From an uncultured Collinsella sp. (GTDB lineage: Bacteria > Actinomycetota > Coriobacteriia > Coriobacteriales > Coriobacteriaceae), in the NCBI GenBank assembly GCA_900757705.1, contig CAAEOW010000159.1, forward strand, positions 1 through 22,462: a stretch of 22,462 bases of DNA, read 5' to 3'. The notes under the pieces are model-generated. The model searched no databases. It had not been told where the DNA came from and saw only the letters and a program-made list of their open reading frames with translations. This document shows, piece by piece, positions 7,132-14,877 of the stretch (positions within the stretch are counted from its first letter, which is position 1; every line of letters begins with the position of its first letter). The position numbers were made by a program, and so were the translations under genes.

Positions 7132-7151
7132 TTTGTTCAAAATAGAACAAA
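7132..7151. promoter_or_regulatory. operator-like inverted repeat upstream of lacA
   Basis: TTTGTTC (7132-7138) and GAACAAA (7145-7151) are perfect 7-base arms around a 6-bp AT spacer. Same TGTTC/GAACA core as the other boxes assigned to the DeoR-family regulator. Confidence 0.55.
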
Positions 7152-7177
7152 GACAAACAAATAATTGTTGCAGTTGA

Positions 7178-7207
7178 TGTTCGAATGTGTTCAAATAAAC
7201 ATGAACA
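7178..7207. promoter_or_regulatory. tandem and inverted TGTTC boxes at the lacA promoter
   Basis: TGTTCGAA at 7178 and TGTTCAAA at 7188 are direct repeats 10 bp apart, as at 4862-4878. The second also forms an inverted repeat with TGAACA at 7202-7207. Possible -35 (TTGCAG, 7171 region) and -10 (TCAAAT) elements overlap the boxes but are weak. The leader from here to lacA is about 95 bases. Confidence 0.5.
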
Positions 7208-7301
7208 GTGAAGAACCGCACATTCAGATGCCCGGACCTGAACGCGATTCAACACTTCCAAACAGAAACTACGCACCTGCGTATCTCTCAAGGAGGATGT
7301 C

Positions 7302-7730
7302 ATGAGGGTTGTAATCGCTTCCGATGCCGACGGTATGTCGATGAAGGAGTCCATCAAGGAGATGCTCATCGCCGACGGTCACGAGGTCGTCGACTATTCC
7401 GAGACCCCTGCCGCGGACTTTGTCGATTCCGCGACCGCCGTTGCCAAGGACCTGCTGGAGCACAAGGATTCCCAGGGCTTCGCATTCGATAAGTACGGCG
7501 TCGGCTCCTATATGGCCGCCGTCAAGATTAAGGGCATGGTCGTCGCCAACATTTCCGACGAGCGTTCCGCCTACATGACCCGCGAGCACAACGGCTCGCG
7601 CATGGTCACCATGGGCCCGGGCGTTGTGGGCACCGAGGTCGCCAAGAAGATCGCCCGCGAGTTCCTGCGCGCCCAGTACGCCGGCGGCCGTCACCAGATC
7701 CGTGTCGACATGCTCAACAAGATGGCCTAA
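7302..7730 (+). CDS. lacA: galactose-6-phosphate isomerase subunit LacA
   Basis: 142 aa, the standard LacA length. With LacB it converts D-galactose 6-phosphate to D-tagatose 6-phosphate in the cytoplasm (RpiB/LacAB family). Characteristic blocks are ASDADGMSMKESIK at the N-terminus, YGVGSYMAAVKIKGMVVA in the middle, SDERSAYMTREHN, and the C-terminus GGRHQIRVDMLNKM, nearly identical to Gram-positive LacA. A full Shine-Dalgarno (aaggagg) precedes ATG. Codon use is strongly biased to C-ending codons, suggesting high expression. First gene of lacABXC; the subunit is not expected to work without LacB, which follows 63 bases later. Confidence 0.95.
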   Translation: MRVVIASDADGMSMKESIKEMLIADGHEVVDYSETPAADFVDSATAVAKDLLEHKDSQGFAFDKYGVGSYMAAVKIKGMVVANISDERSAYMTREHNGSRMVTMGPGVVGTEVAKKIAREFLRAQYAGGRHQIRVDMLNKMA

Positions 7731-7793
7731 CGAGAGCCACCGAGAACTCGAACTTCTACCTCAACTTGTGAATTCAGACGAAAGGACGTTCTG

Positions 7794-8318
7794 ATGAAGA
7801 AGACCATCGCAATCGGTTGCGACCATATCGTTACGGACGAGAAGATCTATCTGGCCGACCGCCTGGAGCAGGCTGGCTACAAGGTGCTCGACTGCGGCAC
7901 CTACAGCCACACCCGTACGCACTATCCCATCTACGGTAAGGCCGTGGGCGAGGCTGTTGCCAGCGGCAAGGCCGACTTTGGCGTGGCCCTGTGCGGCACC
8001 GGCATCGGCATCACCAACGCCGTCAACAAGGTTCCCGGCGCCCGTTGCGCCCTGGTTCGCGACATGACCTCTGCCCTGTATGCCCGTCGCGAGCTCAACG
8101 CCAACATCGTGGGCTTTGGCGGTAAGATCACCGGTGAGTTCCTGATGGCCGACATTATGCTTGCCTTCCTTGAGGAGCCCTACGAGAAGACTCCCGAGCA
8201 CGACGCCCTGATCGCCAAGATTGACGCTTGCAATAAGGCCGACGCCGAGGCTCAGGCTGACCCGCACTTCTTTGACGAGTTCCTCGAGAAGTGGGACCGC
8301 GGCGAATACCGTGACTAG
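7794..8318 (+). CDS. lacB: galactose-6-phosphate isomerase subunit LacB
   Basis: 174 aa, matching LacB length (about 171). It is the partner of LacA in galactose-6-phosphate isomerase. The RpiB/LacB active-site strand ALCGTGIGITNAVNKVPGAR contains the catalytic Cys. VRDMTSALYARRELNANIVG, GGKITGEFLMADI and the C-terminal signature QADPHFFDEFLEKWDRGEY are diagnostic. Shine-Dalgarno aaagga lies 8-10 bases before ATG. It has the same codon bias as lacA. Its presence with lacA and lacC, without a galactitol-1-phosphate dehydrogenase, is the main reason to read the upstream PTS as a galactose importer. Confidence 0.96.
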   Translation: MKKTIAIGCDHIVTDEKIYLADRLEQAGYKVLDCGTYSHTRTHYPIYGKAVGEAVASGKADFGVALCGTGIGITNAVNKVPGARCALVRDMTSALYARRELNANIVGFGGKITGEFLMADIMLAFLEEPYEKTPEHDALIAKIDACNKADAEAQADPHFFDEFLEKWDRGEYRD

Positions 8319-8350
8319 CGGGTATCCGGCGTAATTTACTAGTCCGTTGA

Positions 8351-8387
8351 CGGCTCGCGTTTCTGTGATGAGGCGCGGGCCGGTTTT
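8351..8387 (+). terminator. weak terminator-like hairpin between lacB and lacX
   Basis: Nine-base arms cggctcgcg (8351-8359) and cgcgggccg (8374-8382, one G-T pair) are followed by only four T. It probably reduces rather than stops transcription into lacX-lacC. Confidence 0.5.
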
Positions 8388-8437
8388 CTATCAGCCCTAT
8401 TGACTTGGCGGGCTGTCGTAAGAAAGGGAAGGCTCCT

Positions 8438-9319
8438 ATGGAGTTTGTTCTTGATAACGGCTTGATTCGTGTGGCGTTGAGCACGGCGGGCGGGTCGTTC
8501 ACTTCTATTGCGGCCAACGGCCGTGAGTACCTGTGGCGGGGTGACCCGGCGGTCTGGTCGGGCCAGGCACCCATTTGCTTCCCGATCTGCGGTGGCCTTC
8601 GTGACGGCCGCGCGATGACCATGGGCGGCCGCGAGGTCGAGCTCGCTCGCCACGGCTTTGCGCGCAAACAGGAGTGGAAGCTCGAGGAGCAGGGCGACAA
8701 CATGGTTGCGCTGAGCCTAAGCTCTGCCGACCATGCCGAGTTGCTCGAGCAGTACCCGTATCCGTTTAAGATCGTTGCGCGCTACACGATCGATTCGGAA
8801 AAGGTGGCCGTGTCGTACGAGGTGACCAATGAGGGCACCGAGGATATGCCGTTCTTTGTGGGCGGTCACCCCGGCTTTAAGTGCCCACTCGATGAGGACG
8901 AGTCCTACGACGATTACGAGCTTCGTTTTGATCAGCGTGAGGCCGCCGAGCTCTGTACTGCCGTTCCCTCGACAGGCCTGATTGATGTTGAGCATCGCAG
9001 CAAGAACCCTATGATCGACCAGAACCTGCCGCTGACCCACGAACTCTTCGACTTCGCGGAGACCATCTTTGACGTGCTCGAGAGCCGTGTGGTTACGCTG
9101 ACCAAGAAAACCGAGGACAAGGGCGTGCGCCTGACGTTCCCCGATATGCCATACCTGATTGTGTGGAGCAAGCCCGAGGCCGACTTTGTGGCTGTGGAAC
9201 CGTGGGGTGGTCTGTCCACCTGCTCCGACGAGGACGATATTCTGGAGCACAAGCGTGGCTGCCTGGTGGCCAAGCCAGGGGAGACCGTCATCCGCGGCTT
9301 TGAGATCGAGATCCTTTAA
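8438..9319 (+). CDS. lacX: aldose 1-epimerase family protein, LacX-like
   Basis: 293 aa from the ATG at 8438, with agaaagggaagg upstream as ribosome-binding site; an upstream in-frame start at 8405 would lie in the lacB-lacX hairpin gap. The galactose-mutarotase-like fold is recognisable from LDNGLIRVALSTAGGSFTSI, YLWRGDPAVWSGQAPICFP, the histidines in ARHGFAR and GGHPGFKCP, and VAVEPWGGLSTCSDE. These follow the YeaD/LacX branch rather than classical GalM. LacX accompanies the lac (tagatose) operon of lactococci, so its place between lacB and lacC fits. The substrate is not certain; a hexose or hexose-6-phosphate mutarotase is likely. The window therefore encodes two distinct epimerase-fold proteins. 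Confidence 0.85.
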   Translation: MEFVLDNGLIRVALSTAGGSFTSIAANGREYLWRGDPAVWSGQAPICFPICGGLRDGRAMTMGGREVELARHGFARKQEWKLEEQGDNMVALSLSSADHAELLEQYPYPFKIVARYTIDSEKVAVSYEVTNEGTEDMPFFVGGHPGFKCPLDEDESYDDYELRFDQREAAELCTAVPSTGLIDVEHRSKNPMIDQNLPLTHELFDFAETIFDVLESRVVTLTKKTEDKGVRLTFPDMPYLIVWSKPEADFVAVEPWGGLSTCSDEDDILEHKRGCLVAKPGETVIRGFEIEIL

Positions 9320-9375
9320 CGAGTTATCGTATGTTTGGGGCCGCGCGTGTCGTGCCCCGGAAACAGGAGTTCAAC

Positions 9376-10311
9376 ATGATTCTGACCGTTACCATGAACC
9401 CGTCGATCGATACGCGCTATCAACTCGACAAGCTGATCATCGACGACGTGAACCGCGTGACGCCTGAAAAGACCGCTGGCGGCAAGGGCCTCAACGTGAG
9501 CCGTGTGCTGCTGCAGTTGGGCGACGATGTGCTCGCGACCGGCCTGCTCGGCGGCCACATGGGTGCCTATATGGCCGAGCTTATGGATGCCGACGGCGTC
9601 AAGAACGACTTTGTGCCCATCGCCGGTGAGACGCGCATTTGCCTGAATATCCTGCACGAGGGCAATCAGACCGAGCTGCTGGAGAGCGGCCCGCAGATCG
9701 CTCCCGCCGAGCTCGAGGCCTTTACGGCTAAGTTCGCCGAGCTTGCAGCGAAGGCGGATGTTGTGACGCTTTCGGGCTCGCTGCCGCGCGGCGTCGATGC
9801 TGGCTACTATGCCGAGCTCGTCAAGATCGCCGAGGAGGCGGGCGCCAAGGTGCTGCTCGACACCTCGGGTGCATCGCTGGAGGCTGCGCTGGAATCTGAC
9901 GCTAAGCCTGAGCTCGTGAAGCCCAACCTGACCGAGATTAACGGCCTGCTGGGTACGTCCTTTACGACCGATGATGTCGATGCCCTGCGCGAGGCGCTTG
10001 CCGCCGATGGCCGCTTTGCCGGTATTCCCTGGGTCGTCGTCTCGATGGGCGCTGCCGGTTCGGTGGGCTTCCATGAGGGCCGCGCGTTCCGCGCCAAGAC
10101 GCCCGCGATTGCGGCTGTGAACGCGACGGGTTCCGGTGACTCGACCATCGCCGGCTTTGCGCATGCCATTGCTGCTGGTGCCGACGACGTCACGGTGCTC
10201 AAGACCGCCAATACCTGCGGCAAGCTCAACGCCATGGATCCCAAGACCGGCCACCTGGTCATGGACCGCTGGGACGAGATCTACAGCAACGTTGAGGTCG
10301 TAGAGTTGTAG
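9376..10311 (+). CDS. lacC: tagatose-6-phosphate kinase (PfkB family)
   Basis: 311 aa from ATG 9376 (Shine-Dalgarno caggag 6 bases upstream); family similarity begins exactly at MILTVTMNPSID. It phosphorylates tagatose 6-phosphate to tagatose 1,6-bisphosphate with ATP. The sugar-binding motif TAGGKGLNVSRVLLQLG lies near residues 34-50 and the ATP/anion-hole motif NATGSGDSTIAGFA near 255-268, with the catalytic Asp in GSGDS. The DVNRV and GGKGLNV combination is that of the LacC/FruK/PfkB 6-phosphosugar group. 1-Phosphofructokinase (FruK) is the main alternative, but operon position after lacA, lacB and lacX supports LacC. It converges with galT across a 242-base gap full of hairpins. Confidence 0.88.
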   Translation: MILTVTMNPSIDTRYQLDKLIIDDVNRVTPEKTAGGKGLNVSRVLLQLGDDVLATGLLGGHMGAYMAELMDADGVKNDFVPIAGETRICLNILHEGNQTELLESGPQIAPAELEAFTAKFAELAAKADVVTLSGSLPRGVDAGYYAELVKIAEEAGAKVLLDTSGASLEAALESDAKPELVKPNLTEINGLLGTSFTTDDVDALREALAADGRFAGIPWVVVSMGAAGSVGFHEGRAFRAKTPAIAAVNATGSGDSTIAGFAHAIAAGADDVTVLKTANTCGKLNAMDPKTGHLVMDRWDEIYSNVEVVEL

Positions 10312-10333
10312 CGGTTGCGACTCCTAATAGAAT

Positions 10334-10397
10334 GAGCGTGGATAATCTCCTGCTTTTGGTGCCCATGCGAGCTCAAAGTGGGAGATTTTCCACGCTC
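10334..10397. repeat. long hairpin after lacC
   Basis: Arms gagcgtgga-t-aatctcc (10334-10350) and ggagatt-t-tccacgctc (10381-10397) give a 16-bp stem with one T-T mismatch and a 30-base loop. No T-tract follows, so it is not a standard terminator. It may protect the lacC 3' end or be a repeat element. Confidence 0.6.
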
Positions 10398-10405
10398 GAG
10401 TCATT

Positions 10406-10459
10406 AGTCGTTGGGGACGTTCTTGTTTGACTAGTCGTTTAAGAGCGCCCCCAATGACT
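10406..10459. repeat. REP-like hairpin built on TTGGGGAC
   Basis: Arms agtcgttggggacgttct (10406-10423) and agagcgcccccaatgact (10442-10459) pair over 18 positions with one mismatch and two G-T pairs, around an 18-base loop. The right arm read in reverse matches the half unit at 5874-5893. Confidence 0.65.
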
Positions 10460-10465
10460 ACACGC

Positions 10466-10504
10466 AAAAACGGCGCCCGCTGGCAATGTTGCCGGCGGGC
10501 GCCG
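10466..10504 (-). terminator. rho-independent terminator of galKT
   Basis: Minus strand: cggcgcccgc (10471-10480) pairs with gcgggcgccg (10495-10504), with an inner ggcaa/ttgcc pair, and runs into five T (10466-10470). It lies about 50 bases past the galT stop. Confidence 0.85.
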
Positions 10505-10518
10505 TTGTCTTGAAGACG

Positions 10519-10545
10519 AAATGATCCGTTTTCCTCCGTCCCCAA
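10519..10545 (-). repeat. 27-bp interspersed repeat, copy 2
   Basis: Exact reverse complement of 702-728. It begins nine bases after the galT stop codon, as copy 1 begins four bases after the stop of the gene before it. On the minus strand it lies between the galT stop and the galKT terminator. Confidence 0.75.
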
Positions 10546-10553
10546 AGGAATCA

Positions 10554-12182
10554 TTACAGCGAGTCGATAAAGCGCTGTTGGGCGGCGCGGCCGGCTTCAT
10601 CCCACTTAAAGACGCCGGCGTTGTCGAGCACGTGGCCAAACACTACGCCGACTTCCTCGTGCAGGATGCCGATGGCGCTATCCGCCGTAAGCTCGTCGGC
10701 GCGGCGGGCATAGACGTCCTCGGCCCACGCGGCATGGCTGCGGCAAAGGTCGTCGCCCTCGAGCGCACTGGCAAGGTCGTAGCTGGTATCGGCTTTGGCT
10801 GCCAGCAGGTGCTCGCGGACAGCGCCGAGCTCGGGAACCAGGCGCGGCGGAAGAATAGCCAGGCCCATAACCTCGATCAGGCCGATGTTCTCCTTCTTAA
10901 TGTGGTGATACTCGGCATGCGGGTGGAAAACGCCCAGCGGATGCTCGTCGGTCGTGATATTGCAGCGAAGCGCCAGGTAGGCCTCGTAAATCTCGCCGCC
11001 GGCGTTGCCGCGGGAGTCGACGCGGCGGATGACGGGCGTCACGGTGTTGTGCGCTACGCCGTCGGCCGTGTGCGCGATAACGCCCACAGACTCGTCGGTC
11101 CACTCGCGCCAGGCGAGGATAATCTTCTCGGCAGCGTCGAGCAGCTGAGCGCGGTCATGCGAGCGCAGGCGCAGCACCGAGAGCGGCCACTGCAGCACAG
11201 TGCCGGTGACCTGGTCAAAACCGGGCATGCTAAACTGCGAGACCTCGGTGGCATGCATCATGGGGAACTCGTGCGCGCCGCCCTGGAAGTGGTCGTGCGA
11301 CAGAATCGAGCCGCCCACGATAGGCAGGTCGGCGTTGGAGCCGATGAAGTAATGCGGGAACAGGTCCACAAAGTCGAGCAGGCAAGTCAGGCCCTTGCGG
11401 TCGACGTGCATCGGACGATGCTCGGAGCTCATGGCAATGCAGTGCTCGTTAAAGTAGGCGTACGGGCTGTACTGGAAGCCCCAGCGCTCGCCGTTGAGCT
11501 GGATGGGGATAATGCGCAGGTTTTGGCGAGCGGGGTGAGCGCCGCCGTCGGCTGCGGCGGAGCGTCCGGGATAGCCCTCGTTTTCGATGCAGAGCTGGCA
11601 GGCGGGATACTTCTCGCCCGTGTTCTTGGCGGCACCTGCCGCGGCGATATCGCGCGGATCCTTCTCGGGCTTGGACAGGTTGATGGTGATCTCAAGATCG
11701 CCCCAGTTGGTGGGGGTGCTCCATTTGATGTTGCGCGCGATGGCGGCGCGGCGCACGTAGCCGGCGTCGCAGCACAGGCCGTAGAACCAGTCGGTCGCGG
11801 CGCGGGGCTCGTTGACGCCCATACGTCCGTTGAACTCTTCGTTTACAACCGAAGGCCTCGGCATGAGCGCACCCATGATGCGCATGGCGATGCGGTCGCG
11901 GCCTGACGCCGTGTCCTCGGCGGCACCGTTGGTAACGGCGGCCTCGGAAAGCGCGGCAAGCGTGCCTTCAAGATCAAAGTCGGGCAGGGTATTGGGGTGC
12001 AAGAGCGAGAGTTTCTCAACCTGGAGCGCCCAGGCCATATCGAGCGCGGGACCCGTAACGCCGATGCACTCCAGAATGGTGTTGTATGCCCAGATGCGAT
12101 CGTCCTGGCCGATCATCGATCGGTGGATGGCGTACTCGATCAGGTTCTGCGCAGCCTCGCGCACGTCGGTCATTACAGCCAT
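10554..12182 (-). CDS. galT: UDP-glucose--hexose-1-phosphate uridylyltransferase, class II
   Basis: 542 aa, in the size range of the Gram-positive class II GalT. It exchanges UMP between UDP-glucose and galactose 1-phosphate in the Leloir pathway. The class II signature DLPIVGGSILSHDHFQGG is complete, with the His-Asp-His core providing the uridylylated histidine. The N-terminus IEYAIHRSMIGQDDRIWAYN and the block EHRPMHVDRKGLTCLLDFVD are also family-typical. The galK stop overlaps an internal ATG (12173) as TAATG. I keep the ATG at 12182 because the aaggggg Shine-Dalgarno is 10 bases from it and 19 from the other; a start at 12173 would lose only three residues. Second gene of galKT, translationally coupled to galK. 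Confidence 0.95.
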   Translation of the reverse strand: MAVMTDVREAAQNLIEYAIHRSMIGQDDRIWAYNTILECIGVTGPALDMAWALQVEKLSLLHPNTLPDFDLEGTLAALSEAAVTNGAAEDTASGRDRIAMRIMGALMPRPSVVNEEFNGRMGVNEPRAATDWFYGLCCDAGYVRRAAIARNIKWSTPTNWGDLEITINLSKPEKDPRDIAAAGAAKNTGEKYPACQLCIENEGYPGRSAAADGGAHPARQNLRIIPIQLNGERWGFQYSPYAYFNEHCIAMSSEHRPMHVDRKGLTCLLDFVDLFPHYFIGSNADLPIVGGSILSHDHFQGGAHEFPMMHATEVSQFSMPGFDQVTGTVLQWPLSVLRLRSHDRAQLLDAAEKIILAWREWTDESVGVIAHTADGVAHNTVTPVIRRVDSRGNAGGEIYEAYLALRCNITTDEHPLGVFHPHAEYHHIKKENIGLIEVMGLAILPPRLVPELGAVREHLLAAKADTSYDLASALEGDDLCRSHAAWAEDVYARRADELTADSAIGILHEEVGVVFGHVLDNAGVFKWDEAGRAAQQRFIDSL

Positions 12183-13378
12183 GCCGCATAAGCCCCCTTG
12201 TCAGAGATGGCGTAGTGACGGGCAGAGCCCTCGCCCAGCCAGCCGTTCATCTTGGCAATGAAGGTGTCGACCAGATCGAGCGGCACGAAGGCCTGGATGG
12301 TGCCACCAAAGCCGCCACCGTGAATGCGAACGGCGCCGCGGCCGTCGAGCACGTGCTCGGCCAGCGCCAAGGCATACATGGAAGGCTGTTCAGATCCCAG
12401 CTTGGCAACGACATTCTGCAGGTACATGGCAGAGCTGGCGCCGGACTCGCGCGTCAGGGCCAGGAACTGGTCAATGTCGCCAGCGTTGAGCGCTGCCCAG
12501 CGCTTGTCGACCAGGCCGTTCTCGTACCAGTAGTGAACGGCGCGCAGGCAGGCGCGGTCGCCCAGCTTGGCGCGCAGCTCGGGGAGTTTAGCGTCAAAGT
12601 CGGCAACGTCGACCTCGCACAGGCGTGCCTTGCCAAACTCGGCGGCGACGTCCTGCATCTCGCGCGGAACGGCGGCGTAGTCGTCGGTAGCTGCCACATG
12701 GTCGGCGCCAACCTTAACGAGCACAAGCGCATAACCGTGATCCTCAAAGTTGAGCTCGAGCTTTTGGGTCTTAGGCTGGGCCTGGTCCTCAAAGTCCATG
12801 TAGGCAAGGCCGCCCAGGCACACAGCGGCCTGGTCCATCAGACCGCAGGGCTTGCCGTAGTAGTTGTTCTCGGTGCGCTGACTCATCTGGGCGAGCGTGA
12901 CGGGCTCAATGGCGGGCGCGCCCCAGAGTGCCTCCATGGCACGACCGTACGCGGCCTCGACGGCGGCAGAGCTGGAAAGGCCGCCACCCGAGGGGACGGA
13001 GCAGGTGAAGGCGAAGTCGAAGCCCTGGGGCTCAACACCAAGCGCTGCGACCTCGTGGGCCATACCGCGCACGAGGCTTGCGGACGTGCCCTTCTCGGAC
13101 TCCTGAACATTCAGCGTGTCGAGGGTAATCTCAAACGTGGGATAGCCCTCGTCGGCGACGCGAATCTTGTTGGAATCGGTTGCCACGGCGATGCCATCGA
13201 CGGCGACATCGAGCGAGCCGGCGATAACGTGGCCGCCCTCGTGGTCGGTGTGGTTGCCGCTGATCTCGGAGCGGCCGGGCGCGTGCACATAGAGCACCTG
13301 GCGATCGCCGATGGGGCCAAACTCCTCCTCAAACAGCTTGGTGAGTGTGGCGAGTGTCTTTTCGTCGGGGGTGGTCAT
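12173..13378 (-). CDS. galK: galactokinase
   Basis: 401 aa from the ATG at 13378, which has aaggaaagga upstream; the longer frame to 13450 runs through an operator and is rejected. It phosphorylates alpha-D-galactose to galactose 1-phosphate with ATP. GHMP-kinase order is clear: the galactokinase signature GRSEISGNHTDHEGGHVIAG (residues 35-54; enteric enzymes have GEHTDYN), the ATP-binding CSVPSGGGLSSSAAVE (126-141), the catalytic Asp in GLMDQAA (D182), and the C-terminal GAVRIHGGGFGGTIQAF. First gene of galKT and divergent from the LacI-family regulator, with identical 13-bp operator-like words between them. Confidence 0.95.
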   Translation of the reverse strand: MTTPDEKTLATLTKLFEEEFGPIGDRQVLYVHAPGRSEISGNHTDHEGGHVIAGSLDVAVDGIAVATDSNKIRVADEGYPTFEITLDTLNVQESEKGTSASLVRGMAHEVAALGVEPQGFDFAFTCSVPSGGGLSSSAAVEAAYGRAMEALWGAPAIEPVTLAQMSQRTENNYYGKPCGLMDQAAVCLGGLAYMDFEDQAQPKTQKLELNFEDHGYALVLVKVGADHVAATDDYAAVPREMQDVAAEFGKARLCEVDVADFDAKLPELRAKLGDRACLRAVHYWYENGLVDKRWAALNAGDIDQFLALTRESGASSAMYLQNVVAKLGSEQPSMYALALAEHVLDGRGAVRIHGGGFGGTIQAFVPLDLVDTFIAKMNGWLGEGSARHYAISDKGAYAAWL

Positions 13379-13423
13379 GAGGGTCCTTTCCTTGGCGCAT
13401 ACTGACGAGTTTTCCGTCGTAGT

Positions 13424-13436
13424 GAGTACGTTAACA
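13424..13436 (+). promoter_or_regulatory. GalR operator 1
   Basis: GAGTACGTTAACA, 45 bases upstream of galK. A LacI-type site with an ACGT core: the wider sequence is an imperfect palindrome centred on CG. Confidence 0.7.
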
Positions 13437-13486
13437 ATCTGAAGCGGCATAAACTCAGCATCTACGATGCCGCACGTTACGGGCTA

Positions 13487-13499
13487 TGTTAACGTACTC
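13487..13499 (-). promoter_or_regulatory. GalR operator 2
   Basis: Same 13-mer in inverted orientation (TGTTAACGTACTC on plus). In its wider context ATGTTAAC/GTACTCAT the dyad is clearest. Confidence 0.7.
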
Positions 13500-13610
13500 A
13501 TAACACAACACTTATCACTTTTTGAGAATCTGGTAATCGGTAGAAATTCAGCCGTGAACGGTACTGCCGTATGGACTTATAAAGCAGAAGAGATGCAGAT
13601 AGAAAAAGTA

Positions 13611-13623
13611 GAGTACGTTAACA
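13611..13623 (+). promoter_or_regulatory. GalR operator 3
   Basis: Third exact copy, 93 bases before the regulator's GTG start and downstream of its likely -10. Copies 1 and 2 are 63 bp apart and copies 2 and 3 are 124 bp apart, near whole helical turns, which would allow looping. Confidence 0.7.
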
Positions 13624-13716
13624 TGCGTCCGACGATAGCGGGCCTCGGCGCGGGATGTATTTCTGCCCGGGCCGGCATTCACGCTATTCAGATCTCTCAA
13701 GGGTGAAGGTGATCCT

Positions 13717-14748
13717 GTGGCAAGGCGCCCGTCCAACGATACCAGTTCGCGTCCGGTCTCCATGGCCGACGTCGCCCGCGCTGCTGGCGTTTCGCAGCAG
13801 ACGGTTTCGCGCGTCGCCAACGGCTTGCCCAACGTTAACGAACAGACGCGCCAGCGCGTGCAGGCCGCTATGCAAGAGCTTGGCTTTCGTCCGAGTTATG
13901 CCGGTCGCTCGCTGCGCGACGGCCGTTACCATTCGGTCGGCCTGTGCGTCAACGATGTCACCAAGTTTGGCAACCTTACGATGATCGACGGCATTGCCAG
14001 CGCGGCCCGCGAGCGCGGCTGCGCCATCACGCTGGTCGAGATGTCCAAGACCGAGGAGTTTTCGCTTGCCGAGGCCACGCGTCGTATGGCCGCGCTGCCC
14101 GTGGACGGTATCATCATCGGCATGAGTCGCATGGCGCCCGATTTTGAGACGTTCGATCCGTTGCCGGGCATTGGAACGGTCATCGTTACCATGTACGCGC
14201 ATCCGCGCGTGACCACGGTCGATTCCGACCATTACGGCTGCTCGCTATTGCTTATGGATCATCTGTTTGAGCTGGGGCACGAGCAGATTCGCTATATTGG
14301 CGGCCCGTCGTTCTCGGTCGACGAGCAATTTCGTCGCGCCGGTTGGCAGGATGCGCTCGAGCGTAAGCACATTAAGCCGCAGGCGCCACTCGAGGGCGAC
14401 TGGTCTGCCAACAGCGGCTACGAGGCCGCTCGGTACCTGGCTGAGCACGACCGCACCATGACGGCGATTTATGCGGCAAACGACCAAATGGCAAACGGCG
14501 CCATCGCCGCGCTGCGCGATAGCGGCTTGCGCGTGCCCGAGGACGTGAGCGTGGTGGGCGTTGATGACTCGCTCGACGACTTTGTCGCACATAACGAGCT
14601 CACGACTGTCCGATTCGATTTGCATCAGCGTGGACGCGAGGTATTCGAGCATGCGGTTCCCAAGGCGGGGGCGTCGGACAGGCCCGTCGCCATTCGCATT
14701 CCCGGTCAGCTCATCGTTCGGCATACCACGGCAGCTCCGCGCGCATAG
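13717..14748 (+). CDS. galR: LacI-family transcriptional regulator of galactose genes
   Basis: 343 aa, standard LacI/GalR length. GTG start at 13717 with gaaggtgat as Shine-Dalgarno. The N-terminal helix-turn-helix SMADVARAAGVSQQTVSRVA (residues 15-34) and hinge RPSYAGRSLRDGR are followed by a periplasmic-binding-like effector domain. That domain contains VDGIIIGMSR, VTTVDSDHYGCSLLLMDHL, HEQIRYIGGP, AIYAANDQMANGAI and PEDVSVVGVDD. Divergent from galK; three identical operator words lie between, so repression of galKT and itself is likely. The effector is presumably galactose or a derivative (inference). The symbol galR reflects context, not proof of orthology to E. coli GalR. Confidence 0.85.
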   Translation: MARRPSNDTSSRPVSMADVARAAGVSQQTVSRVANGLPNVNEQTRQRVQAAMQELGFRPSYAGRSLRDGRYHSVGLCVNDVTKFGNLTMIDGIASAARERGCAITLVEMSKTEEFSLAEATRRMAALPVDGIIIGMSRMAPDFETFDPLPGIGTVIVTMYAHPRVTTVDSDHYGCSLLLMDHLFELGHEQIRYIGGPSFSVDEQFRRAGWQDALERKHIKPQAPLEGDWSANSGYEAARYLAEHDRTMTAIYAANDQMANGAIAALRDSGLRVPEDVSVVGVDDSLDDFVAHNELTTVRFDLHQRGREVFEHAVPKAGASDRPVAIRIPGQLIVRHTTAAPRA

Positions 14749-14831
14749 TTTTCGCAGGTCAACGGCTTGGCGTTGCGCTTCAATAACAATCGGTAAGGAT
14801 GCTGGCAGATAGCCGTGGCTATAAAGGTGAG

Positions 14832-14840
14832 TGCTATGAT
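14832..14840 (+). promoter_or_regulatory. extended -10 promoter of the flavodiiron gene
   Basis: TGC-TATGAT (TGn plus a near-consensus -10). A weak -35 is consistent with an extended -10 promoter. The predicted leader is about 30 bases. Confidence 0.5.
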
Positions 14841-14877
14841 AGACGGGTTCATTTGTCTATCTAGGAGGCTTTGCCTG

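Larger units (their letters stand above)
13379..13716. promoter_or_regulatory. divergent galK / LacI-regulator control region
   Basis: 338 bases without a gene. It holds three exact copies of a 13-bp word (13424-13436, 13487-13499, 13611-13623). For the regulator gene there is a -10-like TATAAA (13578-13583) without a good -35; the third copy lies just downstream of that start site. For galK a weak minus-strand pair (TTCTCA / TGTTAT, 17-bp spacing) would place its start near the second copy. No ORF here is convincing. Confidence 0.55.

Noticed and set aside
10521..13405. Two long plus-strand ORFs opposite galT and galK
   Set aside because: The minus frames carry full GalT and GalK signatures; the plus frames have none.
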